Shown: one piece after another, positions 22,048 through 33,900 of the stretch
Layout of the letters: the number at the start of each line of letters is the position of its first letter
Position numbering within the stretch: the first letter of the stretch is position 1
DNA from: Edaphochlamys debaryana
Lineage: Eukaryota; Chlorophyta; Chlorophyceae; Chlamydomonadales
Reading direction: 5' to 3'
DNA: 64,000 bases
Assembly (NCBI GenBank): GCA_016858145.1
Contig: JAEHOE010000126.1
Coordinates: forward strand, 124,001-188,000
Position numbers and translations under genes: made by a program
Notes under the pieces: model-generated
Told to the model about the DNA's origin: nothing
The model's input: only the letters and a program-made list of their open reading frames with translations
The model's database searches: none

Positions 22048-25000
22048 ATGGCCACGGCCATCGTCGGCTCCACGCGCCGAGCCCCGCGCCGAGCACTCTG
22101 CTGGTTCCAGCGGGCAGCTGAATGGTCGCGACAGAGGGAGCTCTCGACAGCAGCGGGGCCGGCAGCTGGCGACGCTGAGCGCTCCGCGGGACAGGAGCGC
22201 CACCGTGTCGTGTTCCTCGGGACCCCCCAGGTGTGCCTGGGCACCTGCACGGGCCCCTCGTCCCCTCCTCCCCTGCCTGCCCACTCCCTGCCACCCCTTC
22301 CCTGCCTGCCCACTCCCTGTCGCCCCTCCCCTGACTGCCCAACCCTCTGTCGCCCCTCCCCTGCCCAGGTGTCTGCGCTGGTCCTCCAGGAGCTGCTGCG
22401 GGCCTCAGTGGAGCCGGGCAGCGCCTTCGAGGTGAGGCGCCCAGCCCCAGGGGCCGGCTGGCTGCGGGATAGATAGACACCTGCACGGCTGCCGCCGGGG
22501 AGTAGACACGTGGTGACGGGGCCCCGGGCTGCCGCGCCCCACGTGGCAGCTGAGCTGGTGGACAGCACCGCCGCCCAGGGCGTGGAGGTCGCACGTGGCA
22601 CCATGTGGGGGACCTTGCTGCGCGGGCTTCGGAGCTTGGTCTGGCGCGTGGCAGCCCCAGGGCTGTGCACAGGGGAGAGTTAGCTGGTGGTGGGTGGTGG
22701 GTGGGGGGTGGGGGGTGGTGGGTGGTGGGTGTGAGGGCCTGCGGGCTGCGGCTGACGCGTGCCACCCCGGGCCGCGGCGCAGGTGGCCGCAGTGGTGAGC
22801 CGCCCCAGCAGCCGCCACTGGCTGGAGCGGACGCAGGAGGCGGGGCCCGGGCCGGGGTCGGCCGCCCCCTCCTCCTCCTCCTCCTCTTCCTCCTCATCGC
22901 CTCCGGCCGGCCGGCCCAACTGGTCCCGCCACAGCGCCTCTGCGGTGGAGCGGCTGGCCCGGGACGCGGGGCTGCCGCCGGACCGCATCCTGTGCCCCGT
23001 CAGCCCCAGAGAGGTGCGGCGGGGGCGGGGCGGGGGCCGCGAGGGTGGGGTCAACAGGCACGGGCAACGCCGCGAAGGCTCGGGCAGCTGGGTGGAGTCC
23101 TGCGGTCCTGTCTCTTGCATTCTCCATGTACGACCCTGTGACCTGTGCACCCTTCTCCTGCGCACCCTGCCCCCGCGCCCCCCCCCCCCAGCCGGCCTTC
23201 CTGGACGCGATGCGCTCCCTGCGCCCCGCCCTGGCCGTCACCGCCGCCTACGGAGCCATGCTGCCGCAGGCCTTCCTCGACATCCCCCGGCGGGGCACGC
23301 TCAACATCCACCCCAGCCTGCTGCCCAAGTAAGGGCCCGGGCGGGGCAGGGCGAGGCAGGGCAGGGGCATGGACGGCATCCATCGTCTGCACCCCAGCCC
23401 AGCCCCCGCTTGTGCCCATACACGGCTTCGGCCCTGGCCTTCCCATCCAGCCCTCCGGCCCTCACCCACACCCTCCCCCGCTCGTTGCCCCTCCGGCCCA
23501 GGTACCGCGGCGCCGCCCCCGTGCAGCGCTGCCTGGCGGACGGCTGCTTCGCCAGCGGCGTGTCGCTGGCCTTCACGGTGCTGGCCTGCGACGCGGGGCC
23601 CGTGCTGGAGGCGCAGCAGGTGGGGGTGGGGGGAGGGGTGGGGGTGGGGGTGGAGGGGGTCGGGAGGGGGTAGTTGGGAGGCGGGTTCCAGGCCTGTGCG
23701 AGCGCGTGGGGGCATGAGGGTACCAGGTGGTGCAACCCCCACCTGCCTGACCCTCGCCGCCCCGCATGCCCCCCCTCCACCACCACCACCTATCCGCCCC
23801 CGCCCCTCCCCAGGTCCCCGTGCCGCCGGACGTGCAGGCGCCCGAGCTGACTCAGCAGCTGTTTGCCCTGGGCGCACGCATGCTGCTGCGCCGGCTGCCG
23901 GGAGTGCTGGCGGGGGCGGACTCCGCCGCCACGGCGCGGCCGCAGGACGAGGCGGAGGCCACGTTTGCCCCCAAGGTGGGGAGCGGGTTGAGGGCTGAGG
24001 GCTTGGCGGATTCTGCGGCGGCGAGCGCACTATCGGCTGGTGCGTGCGACAGGAAGCGCACCGCAGGGAAAGCCAAGAGTAGGAAACGTGTGGTGGGGAG
24101 CGCGCCGTGCAAGCGCCACGCCACCGAGCGAAGCGCAGGCTGTTCTTCCCCAGCGTTTAACCCTCCACCGTCCGCTTCCCTTCTCCTCCAACCCCCCGCC
24201 CTCTGCCTCCAGATCCTGCGCCAGGAGGCCTACCTGGACTTCCGGCGCCCCGCGGCGGCGGTGCACGACCACGTGCGCGCCATGGCGGGGTGGCCGGGGG
24301 CGCGGGCCACGCTGCTGCTGGAGGCCAGGGGCACGGGTGGGCGGGGGGCGGGGTTGGAGGGCGGGGGCGCGTGGGAAGGTTGGCGGGGGGCAGTTGGAGG
24401 GGAGGGTACGTCCCTTCGATGGAGAGGCAAAAACGTCAGAGCTGTTTGGGGTTGGCGATTAGTTGCAGGCGCGGGGGCCCTGTTGCCGGCTCAGGCGCGA
24501 CCCTGCACGCCCCCACCCGCCTCTACCGCAGGCACACGTGACCCCATCGAACTCAAGGTCCTACGCACCCGCGTGGTGCCGGGTCCGGGGCCGGGGCCGG
24601 GCGGTGCGCCCTCCGGCGCCAGCAGCGGGGCCGCCTCGGCAGCTGCAACAGGACCCGCTTCAGTAGCCGGCGGGGCTGGGGGAGTGCACGGAGGAGGCGC
24701 GGGCGGCTCGCTGTACGGCTCCGGCGCCGCGTGCGTGGGGCCGCAGGTGGTGGCGCGGGGGGAGGAGCTGCTGGTGCCGTGCGGGGACGGCAACATGCTG
24801 CAGATACTCGAGGTGGGTGGGCGGGGGCGCGTCGGTGCGTAGGCCCCTGCTTGGCAGGACGCAGAGCGGGGGCTTGCGCTTGCCGGAAAGCGGGAGGGCA
24901 CGGAGGGATGGGCAATGAAACGCCAGCGCCGTGACCGCTTTGCCATGCGGTGGCCCGGAGGGGGGGAGTGCTGAAAGCGGCAGCACTGGATCTGGCCCCG

Positions 25001-25139
25001 CGCGCACCGGGCCAAACCCACCCACCCTCCCGCGCAGGTAGGGCGCAAGCCGGGGGGCGGTGGCTCCTTCGCCCTCACGGCGCGGGAGTTCGTGGCGGGG
25101 CTGAGTAAGCGCCGCCTCTTCCTGCCTTACCGCCTGTAA
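22048..25139 (+). CDS. FMT: Methionyl-tRNA formyltransferase, organellar
   Basis: Nine exons (22048-22230, 22369-22431, 22783-23013, 23192-23328, 23502-23619, 23814-23975, 24213-24336, 24532-24812, 25038-25139) give 466 aa. The enzyme transfers a formyl group from 10-formyl-THF to initiator Met-tRNA for plastid or mitochondrial translation. After an Arg-rich leader of about 50 residues, likely a transit peptide, comes RVVFLGTPQVSALVLQELL. The catalytic region reads AAYGAMLPQAFLDIPRRG, then LNIHPSLLPKYRGAAPVQR, with the family's Asn, His and SLLP motif. The conserved Asp lies in VLACDAGPVL. The C-terminal tRNA-binding domain ends FVAGLSKRRLFLPYRL. Two insertions are unusual: a run of ten serines in exon 3, and a Gly/Ala/Ser/Pro stretch of about 50 residues in exon 8. 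The target organelle is not resolved. The stop codon lies inside a TGTAA. Confidence 0.93.
22252..22368. repeat. Minisatellite in FMT intron 1
   Basis: A unit of roughly 30-35 bp built on CCTGCCTGCCCACTCCCTG and CGCCCCTCCCCTG is repeated about three times. It fills most of the intron and runs into the 3' splice site, forming a long pyrimidine tract. Confidence 0.7.
22683..22732. repeat. GGT/GGGT microsatellite in FMT intron 2
   Basis: A stretch of irregular GGTGGGTGGTGGGTGG units lies in the intron 22432-22782. The repeated G-runs could form a G-quadruplex in DNA or RNA, but no function is implied. Confidence 0.7.
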
Positions 25140-25755
25140 CGCTAACGACTAATCCCAACCGCCCCCGCGCGGAGCGCCCGCGCCTGCGCCTGCGCCTGCC
25201 ATGGCCCATTGGGCAGGCGGAGGCTGCCGCCAAGCAGCCGCGGCCTGGCCCCGTCCCCCAGCGGCGTCGGCAGCAGGAACCTGCCCAGCGTTACTCATGC
25301 AGCCATGACATCGGCCAACGGTGGCCATCCCTACTTGACAGCAATTGCAACACGAGCCTGCTCAATGCAGCTGCCTGGCGGCGGCCGGCGTGGCTGGTGG
25401 GCTCTGAGGCGGGCTTGCTAGTATTCGCCACGTCACGGCGGGTGCTGCCGACGTGCAGGATCTGGGCGACGGAAGGGCGACCGGCACCGCAGCGCACCAG
25501 ACCTTCAGCTGCCATCGCGGCAGTTTCCGACTTTCCGAGTTTCTCTCTTGCAATGAGGCGGTGCTCAGGTGTGCTGGAGTGCGCTGCCTCTCACTCTAGC
25601 TGCTGTGCGCGAGTGTCCGCGAGCTGTCGTGCGAAACGCTAGCGCTGCAACCAGCTCTCGTGCGCTTGCAGGTACTGACGCGCTAACAGGTGACACACAC
25701 ATCAACTAGAAGTTGCGAAGCTCAGCCGGCGCCAGGGAGAATTGCAACACAGCCG
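25140..25755. other. Intergenic between FMT and gene C
   Basis: Should hold the FMT 3' end and the promoter of gene C. The TGTAA overlapping the FMT stop (25135-25139) is the only such pentamer I noticed nearby. No gene or repeat is supported. Confidence 0.4.
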
Positions 25756-28700
25756 ATGAAACGCACGACGGCGGCGACGACCCGTGGACGAGGCATCGGT
25801 TCAATGCACGCCGCCTCCCTATACTTGGCTCTACTTCTGTTGTCATCTGTGAGCTCAACACGCAAAGCCGGTGAGCTCACCGTTTGATCTCGGCCATGTA
25901 TTACAATGACTCTGTCGGAAACGCCCTTGGAGGCCTAGAGTACGTAGAAAGGCGCTACTATGGTGCTGGTATAGAGAGGCTTATCAGGTGGCTCGGTGCG
26001 CGCTCGCAGCCTTCCGGCTCCCGTGAGAAGCCGAGGAGCCGATGTCGGGCCCCTTTGCGAAGAGAACACGGTTCGCACACACCGGGTGTCAACATTCATA
26101 GACCCACATCCTTTGGATACATTGGTAGTCAACGGAACCAAATGCTGCTCGTCGGCTAAGAAACCGCCCTAGTTGCCAATGTGCGGGTGCACCTTGCACT
26201 TGCGGTGGGACCCATCGCGAGCGGGTAGCTCTCGTTGTGGCAGCGGGTGGCTCGGAGCGCGGCGGCGACGCGGAACGCGCGTTGCCGTGGTGGTGTGCAG
26301 CCGCCCCGAAGCCAGCGCCAGCCACTGCCCGGGCCCCGTCCCTAGCACAGGAACAGGAGACCAACGTCCCCACCCCACCCCCTAGACGGCCCATCCTTGT
26401 CGCACGCCCCTGCGTTGCCCCCGTGCAGTGTCGTGCCCCGAAGCGCCCGGCTTCCGCTTCCTGCGCCTGCATGGCTCTGGGGAGGCCAACCTGGGCCTTT
26501 TGGCCGGCCCGGCCAACACTTCAACCGCTGCCTGGGTAGCCTTCCTCGGGGACACGTGCTCTGCGCTGCCCGCTTGCACGGGCTTCAGCACGTCGGGGTG
26601 GCTGAAAGCCGGTGTGGGCACGTACGGCATTGCGCCGGACGAGGCGCATACGTGGTATGCGCTGAGCAGCTGGGACGTGGAGCGTGACCCTGCCGGTCCC
26701 TGCGCTGGCACATACGTGCGCGATGGCCCTGACTACGCGCGCGGGGGCTGCCCCATGGTAGGCGCAGTCATGGCTGCCGGGCGCGTCAAGGCTTGGGCTG
26801 TGCCTGCCGGGGAGGTCGCTGGTTGGCCCCCCCTCTGACCTGCCTGCCCTTGTGCCCTGTCTGCTGTTCGCAGGTGTCTGGCTACATGTTCTTCTACAAC
26901 AAGGATGGCACCGGGGGCGAGCTGGCGGTCCCGGGGCGCGACCCTTTGCCAGTGGGCCCTCCTTCTTGGGACGCGCTTACAGCGTACGGGGAGGAGTGCA
27001 ATCTGCTCGGCGACTGTGTTGCGTTCAACACGCGGGGCGTGCTTCGGGGCAGCCTTCCGGTGAGCTGGTCTCGGTTTATTCCCGCCCCCTAGCTTCCAGG
27101 CCTTACCTTTGCCCCTGTCTGGGTACGCGCCCCTCACTGAATGCTCTCCACACACCCCGGCGGCCCGCACCCAGATGTACAAAGACCTGGTTGAGCCCGA
27201 GGAGCAGCAGGGCTACAACTGCCCGGGCCTCTACGTGCGCATGCCGCAGCCGGCGCCCGTGGGGTCCCTCCGGGAGAGGGCGTACCGCAGAACCTTGCCG
27301 CCCTTCAGTTTCACCGGCGGTGCCCCCACCAAGACCCTTATGCCTGACTTCCCAGCCCCGGACACCTGGACACCCTCCTCGACCTGGGTGGAGGTCTCCT
27401 TCGAGGGTACGTGCCGGCGTGGCACACACATGTAGCAAGGAAACCCGCCACGTGAACCCTGCGAGAATGAGCTTTCGCTTCAACTCTTATTGGCCCGGCA
27501 TGCAGGTACCTACCTCGCAAGCGATGGAGCGCTCATCAGCAGCGGCAGCAGTCCAGGGGCGCTTCAGCTCCTGCAGCTGCACCCCTTCCGCGGCCGCACG
27601 GGGCCGTACAGCCTCACCTCGGTGCCGCTCTATATCGCGGGACCCCCCGGCAGCCGCCTGGTGCGCGGCACCTACTACCTGCCCAACGTGGAGCTGGTGC
27701 CCCGCTTGGTGCGGGTACGGCTCCGGAGCGGGCCATGCCCAGACGGCACGATGTGCGGCTGGGGCAATGTGGAGGTCGGCGTGAAGCTCGTGTGGCGAGG
27801 CCCCGCCCCGACGCTGCCCTCGGAGCCCTCAGCACCGGCTCAGCCCAAGCTGGATCAGGAACCGTCAGTGCCCCCACCCCCGGTGTCGCCAGGTCCCGAG
27901 ACGCACAACGCCTCGATTCCGCCCATGCAAACCCCGCCTGCCTACCCGCCGGGCGGCCCGGCATCGCTTCCCTCCCCGCCGTACCCTCCGCCCATGTCGC
28001 CCTCGCCCCCACCCCCAACCGCCTACCAGCACACCAGCCGCTCCACCGGCCCCACGCCCATCACCCTGCCGCCCACATTCGGCAACCGCACGGCCCTGCT
28101 GGTCAACATGCGGCTTCCTAGCGGCTGGCGGGCGGAGGGCGGGCTGGTGGTCGTTGCTTACTCTGGCACCTTCACGCCCACGGCCAACGCGTCCGCCGCA
28201 TACAGCCCGGGTCCGGGCGTGGGGCCGTACGGGCAGTTTGTGATCCAGGAAAGACGAAACACTGATGCCAAGTACTATGGTCTGCCCATCGACTCCCCCA
28301 ACGCCTCGCTCTACCTAGTCAACTACCCCTTCGCCCCTGGCTCCAACCTCACCCTGTGGCTGCGGGTCTACAGCAGCGGCTGGATCAACCTCCGCGCCAG
28401 CCTTGATGCGGCGTGGCGTGCCTCATCCGACACTCCGGCGGCCGCTCCCGATGAGGTCGCGCCGCTTCCGGGCGGCTGGACGCTGCCCAACATGCCCAAC
28501 TTCCCGTCCGTGCCCGCGCCACCGTCGCCGCGTCCGCCCTCACCACCACCGTCCTATCCCCTCCAACCAGCACCAAACGCTCCGGCCACGCCCCCAGTGT
28601 CGATGCTACTGGAAGCCTGGTTGACGACTCTTGACTCCCCGCCAACCGTCCCCGAGCGGCCTTTGCAGTCCACTCCCTTGCAGCCGCAGCAGCGCCCTCC

Positions 28701-28758
28701 CAGGCGGCCATCACGTCGCTCCCGCCTCCGCCCCGCCGGCGCCCCTGGTCGACCATGA
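25756..28758 (+). CDS. Gene C: secreted ectodomain paralogue of receptor kinase D
   Basis: Five exons (25756-25870, 26429-26757, 26874-27059, 27175-27406, 27506-28758) give about 704 aa with no membrane or kinase segment. A signal peptide (MHAASLYLALLLLSSVSS, preceded by a basic stretch) leads two Cys-containing repeats that look like short PAN/Apple modules: [17 protein letters not shown] and [18 protein letters not shown]. Then come [15 protein letters not shown], a proline-rich linker, [35 protein letters not shown] and [16 protein letters not shown]. Exons 2 and 3, with their introns, are almost identical to D. Where D has separate exons 4 and 5, C reads through, and the proline insert before YYGLPID is missing. 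C diverges from D at about 28550 and ends in a Pro/Arg-rich tail. An unrecognised intron near 28690 would switch to a frame ending at 28807 (VDHESVSDSALPQGRCASP), so the extreme C-terminus is uncertain. Role unknown. Confidence 0.78.
26211..27262 (+). repeat. Segmental duplication, copy 1 (in gene C)
   Basis: From mid-intron 1 to within exon 4 of gene C the DNA matches 31366-32433 in gene D almost base for base, introns included. Offsets of about 5.17 kb stay nearly constant. Conserved introns show a DNA-level, recent duplication or gene conversion rather than retroposition. Confidence 0.85.
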
Positions 28759-28813
28759 GTCCGTCTCGGACAGCGCCCTGCCGCAAGGCAGGTGTGCCTC
28801 CCCATAGCTGTAC

Positions 28814-28818
28814 TGTAA
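28814..28818 (+). terminator. UGUAA poly(A) signal of gene C
   Basis: TGTAA lies 55 bases past the TGA at 28758 and 7 bases past the alternative TAG at 28807. This spacing is normal for algal 3' ends and supports a real transcript end here, without continuation into a kinase. Confidence 0.55.
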
Positions 28819-30948
28819 CATTGCACTCGGCCGTCGTGGTGGCGCAGTAGCTCATACTGAGGCCTAGGGCATAGCCATGTTTAGGAGGGCCTCAAGGGTC
28901 CACTCAACCTTGCGGATTGATTGTTTAGCTTTTGGGGCTGAGTCCCCGCCGTCAGGCTCTCCGGCATAGCACGTTCAATGATTCACGTAGGGCTGTACGC
29001 TCCTGCTAGCCATGATGGGGCGCGGTAGGGCACCGCCCAGAGGAGCTCGTGCAAGTTGGGGTCTGGCGTGTCGGCCGCCGCAGCTAGCGTGTGCCCACCT
29101 GCGTGGGGACCCGGGAGCCGGTGGCAGGCAGGGTTTTGCCAGTGATAGACGTGTCCTTGCCCGACGTCTGCAAGCGCTGCAGCGCCTGCTTACCGGAAGA
29201 ATGTGGTGGCTTTGGCACCGTGACACGTTAAACGCCGGTAGGTAGGCAGCATCCACATTGGCCCTGCCTCCTCAGCACTTATCGCGTTTCAAGGCCCCGA
29301 CAGCTGCTGGACTCCCAGCCATGGTGCTTTAGTAAGAGACCCTGGAAGGGCTGCGTGGCAGCTGCACGCCGTGGATAGGAACAGCCAACCTTCCGCAGTC
29401 ACTTACCGCCTGCCTGACAAACGTAGTGCCGACACACTCCCGTCACACAAGACCCTCGCCCTAGAGCTTCGTGCACGCAGCAGCGATAGCACTCCACACA
29501 CACCGCGGTGGCTTGTTCAGCCATGCATACCGCCACTCCGCAGGCCAAGACGACCAAATCGCACAACTACAACCCTCTGCAGCTGCCGCACCATACGCGC
29601 AGACATCAAGACAATCAATACGCGCGTAGTACCCGCAGGAGGCGCCAGACCGAAGCCTGCCGAGCTACCGACCGAGGCTCCCGCGCCTCCACACGGCCAT
29701 GCCGCGTTGCCATCTGCCCCGCCCGATTCACCCCCCTTGTTCGTCATTATGGGGACAAAAGATGTCAGGTCAGTCGAATCCTGCCGCGCCCAGATTGTAT
29801 CCCGTGTCGTCCATGCCCCTGTTCAACACAATCGCATTGTCTTCCTACCCGAACCCTACGTGCCAGACCCATGGCAAGCTACCAGGCCCTGCTTCGGCCG
29901 CAGACATGTCCTCCAGTCAGTCCCCAAACCTGCCGTTGCAATGGCCAGTGAGTGCAGGTCCTCAACCTGCCGATGGCGAGACCTATGCCCTGCCTGGGTC
30001 CGGGTTGGCAAAGGCGGCTGCCCCCTAGCCGGAGCTAGCTCCATAGGTGTCAGGGCACCACGCCACGGTCAGAGCTCCAAGACCAAGAGCCGGCTGCCGC
30101 GGAACTCTACTGTATCCCAGAATGCAGCTACGTTTGCATGGGTCCGTGTGTGTGCCAGCTCCGGGCACATCACAACCCATCGTCCTCTGCGTGTAACGTG
30201 GGGGGCACAGGTGTAACCATGGGCAGGCAACGGTGCCCACCGGGTGTGAGCGCTAGCAGCAAGCGCCACATGCCCACCGCCCACCTTCAATTCCCAGCAG
30301 CGCAAAGCACCGTGCTTGAGACAGAAGGCTCCGTGCCAACCCCGCCGGCAGGTTGCCCTGCAACCCCGCCACGGCGGCGGGTCCAGGCGCTAGCCGCATG
30401 GCTCCAAGGCTGCACGGGAAAATCCACGCGATGCGGGTACCCATGCGAGTGAGACGTGACGGTCTAGGTATCGGCATGGGGGCAGGCGTGTGCACGGGGT
30501 GGACCGCAGGCGGGTGCGCGCACCTCAAGGCACTGCCGCCGGTACCGCCACAAGCCATCGAGCCTCCAGAGCGAGCCGCGTCGACGAGCAGCTGGAGAGC
30601 GGGACGATGCAATGCCAAGGAGCCCCGCGCAGCTCTCAACATGTTTCCGGGCTGGATGGGTACCCAATCAACAAGCGCTGGCGTGAACAAAGGAACAGGG
30701 CAGCGGGCGCGTGTGATGCAAGTCTCAGCTGCGACCTAGAACCGTGGCGTTACTTTGGGAGTGCCGTGCACAAGCGCTTGCCGCCCTCGGCTAGCGCAAA
30801 CTCCATCCGGCCGATGGCCGGGGGGCGAAAGGGGCCGGACACGCTCACCGCCTGTACGTTCCAGTTGTGTAGAAACACACGATGCCTATGAGGTTGTCCC
30901 CTGTTAAGGGCAAGGCCCTTTAGTTCAGGAATGACATAGAAGCAGGCA
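28819..30948. other. Intergenic between gene C and receptor kinase D
   Basis: About 2.1 kb with no gene I can support. It includes a GGGGCTGAGTCCCC core near 28936 related to the dispersed repeat. An open frame at 29371-30216 has a Pro/Arg/Thr-rich product with no domain and no clear splice sites; I treat it as non-coding. The last part must contain the promoter of D. Confidence 0.4.
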
Positions 30949-33900
30949 ATGCTCGCTTGGAGCCTGCAGGGCCCGGCAACGGCCCTGATCTGGCTACTTT
31001 TGGCTGCTGTGGCAAGCAATGCTGCGAGTCAGAAGCCTTCAGGTAGGCCGCGGTTGAAAGAGAGTGTTTAACCGGTTCGGTGTGAGTGAGCCCGGTAATT
31101 CCAGTCGCTTCGCGAGGCTGCTTCAACAGCTGTTCGTAGGGCAAAGGGCCAGGGCCCGTCAGTGCTTTTTGTCTCCGGTCAGAAGCGGAGAAGCCAGGCA
31201 GCCAGGTGCCTCTGTGGGCCGCACCGTCCCTGCGGCGTGCTCCAGGAGTTACAGTACATCTCAAATAACCCGTCTGGGCCCGCTGTATAGCCCCTCGCCA
31301 AGCAAAGCAGCAACGGGCGATTGCTCATGGTCCGAGCGAGGGCCGTGTTCCGCCTGATGCCAGGCCGCATCGCGAGCGGGAAGCTCTCCTTGTGGCAGCG
31401 GGTGGCTCGGAGCGCGGCGGCGACGGGAGAACCGCGTTGCCGTGGTGGTGTGCAGCCGCCCCGAAGCCAGTGCCAGCCACTGCCCGGGCCCCGTCCCTAG
31501 CACAGGGGACAGGTCCTCCAGGGTACCAACGTCCCCACCCCACCCCCTTGTGCTTACTGGGCATCTAGTGCTTGACGCGTGCCCCTGTATTGCCCCGTGC
31601 AGCGTCGTGCCCCGAGGCGCCCGGCTTCCGCTTCCTGCGCCTGCATGGCTCTGGGGAGGCCAGCCTGGGCCGTGTGGCCGCACCGGCCAACACTTCAACC
31701 GCTGCCTGGGTAGCCTTCCTCGGGGACACGTGCTCTGCGCTGCCCGCTTGCACGGGCTTCAGCACGTCGGGGTGGCTGAAAGCCGGTGTGGGCACGTACG
31801 GCATTGCGCCGGACGAGGCGCATACGTGGTATGCGCTGAGCAGCTGGGACGTGGAGCGTGACCCTGCCGGTGCCTGCGCCGGCACGTACGTGCGCGATGG
31901 CCCTGACTACGCGCGCGGGGGCTGCCCCATGGTAGGCGCATGCGTGCCTGTCAGGCGCGTCAAGGCTTGGGCTGTGCCTGCCGGGCAGGTTGCTGGCTGG
32001 CCCCCCTCTCCGACCTGCCTGCCCTTGTGGCCTGTCTGCTGTTCGCAGGTGTCTGGCTACATGTTCTTCTACAACAAGGATGGCACCGGGGGCGAGCTGG
32101 CGGTCCCGGGGCGCGACCCTTTGCCAGTGGGCCCTCCGTCTTGGGACGCGCTTACAGCGTACGGGGAGGAGTGCAATCTGCTTGGCGACTGCGTTGCGTT
32201 CAACACGCGGGGGGTGCTTCGGGGCAGCCTTCCGGTGAGCTGGTCTCGGTTTATTCCCGCCCCCTAGCTTCCAGGCCTTACCTTTGCCCCTGTCTGGGTA
32301 CGCGCCCCTCACTGAATGCTCTCCACACACCCCGGCGGCCCGCACCCAGATGTACAAAGACCTGGTTGAGCCCGAGGAGCAGCAGGGCTACAACTGCCCG
32401 GGCCTCTACGTGCTCATGCCGCAGCCGGCACCCACAACGGGTAAGCAGCCGGCGCCGGACAGCCACCCTTGAGACACCTCAGCCGCCGGTCTTCCCACTT
32501 GGCTCCTGCCCGAACTCGAGCACGGAGCATTGCGGTCTCGCACCCTGCGGCTTCCGTGCCCAACCGCTAGCACCGGCGCCCTGCCCTCCCGCAGGCTACT
32601 ACGGCCCCAACGTCTCGTTCAACAGCAACCAGACCTTCACCTACACCAGCACCAGCAGCTCCGTGTACCGCACGCTGCTGCCCAACGACTTCCCAGCGCC
32701 AGAGTCGTGGGCGTCGGAGGCCAACTGGGTCGAGCTCTACTTCGAGGGTGGGTGGAACCATGGGCGGGTGGGGCCTGGGGCGGGTGCGAAAGGCTGCTCG
32801 TGTAAGCCGGGAAACCGTAGGCACGGTGAATAGCCGGCGCGGCGTGTGTGTGTGAAGAGCTCAGGCGCTGAGGTGGAGGAGGGCGGGTGGGGCGGGTGGG
32901 GCGGTCGGGTAGAAGGTTGTGCAGGGTTGAGCGCAGAGGGTGATCTGCGAGGGCTAGTTGGGGAAGGCTTGGGCTGCGGCCCGCGTTCACGTGGGCCGGC
33001 CGCCGCCCCCGTGCCTGTGCGCAGGCACCTATATATCGAGCGGGGTCATCAGTCCCAACTTCAAGCCCGGGGAGCTTCAGCTGGTGCAGGTGGGGCCGAG
33101 ATGCTCCCCGAACTGGCTCAGTGACAGAGCAGGGCGCCGGGCTGGTGCCTTCCTCCGCAGCGCTCGGGGCGAGGGCCATGACCCTGTGTATCGGTATCGG
33201 TCCCTCCACCCGCCATGTATCCCCTCCCGCGTAGGCCGGTGCTGCCACTGCCACCATACCCCCGAATGGCAGCTCATCCCTTTCCCGCCTCGCCCCTGCT
33301 TCCCCGCAGGTCCGGCAGCAGCAGTCGGCCATCATCAACATCAACTCGGTGCCGCTGTACTTCGCGGGCCCCCCCGGCAGCCGCCTGGTGCGCGGCACCT
33401 ACTACCTGCCCAACGTGGAGCTGGGCAGCCGCAACCTCACGCGCATCCGCATCAAGTCCGGCAGCTGCCTCGCCAGCATGTGCGGGTGGAGCAACGTCAC
33501 CGTGGGCGCGAGACTGCGCTGGCGCGCGCCGCTGCCGCCGGCCCCACCGTCGCCGCCCTCGCCGTCGCTGCCGGGCGCCCCGCTGCAGCCCTCGCCGCCG
33601 CTGGCTCCGCTGCCACCGCCTGCGCCCGGGAGCCCCGAGGGCCCAGCGCCGCCGGGGGTGCCGCCCAGCTCTCCGCCGGGAGTGCCGGAGCCGATCGTCT
33701 TCCCGCCGTACCCTCCGCCCATGCCGCCCTCGCCCCCGCCCCCCACCGCCTACCAGCACGCCAGCCGCTCCACCGGCCGGACGCCCATCACCCTGCCGCC
33801 CACCTTCGGCAACCGCACGGCCCTGCTGATCAGCATGCGGCTGCCCAGCGGCTGGCGGGCGGAGGGCGGGCTGGTGGTCGTTGCTTACTCTGGCACCTTC

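Noticed and set aside
29371..30216. 281-codon plus-strand open frame between C and D
   Set aside because: No domain, no signal or membrane segment, mixed Pro/Arg/Thr composition and no supporting splice sites.
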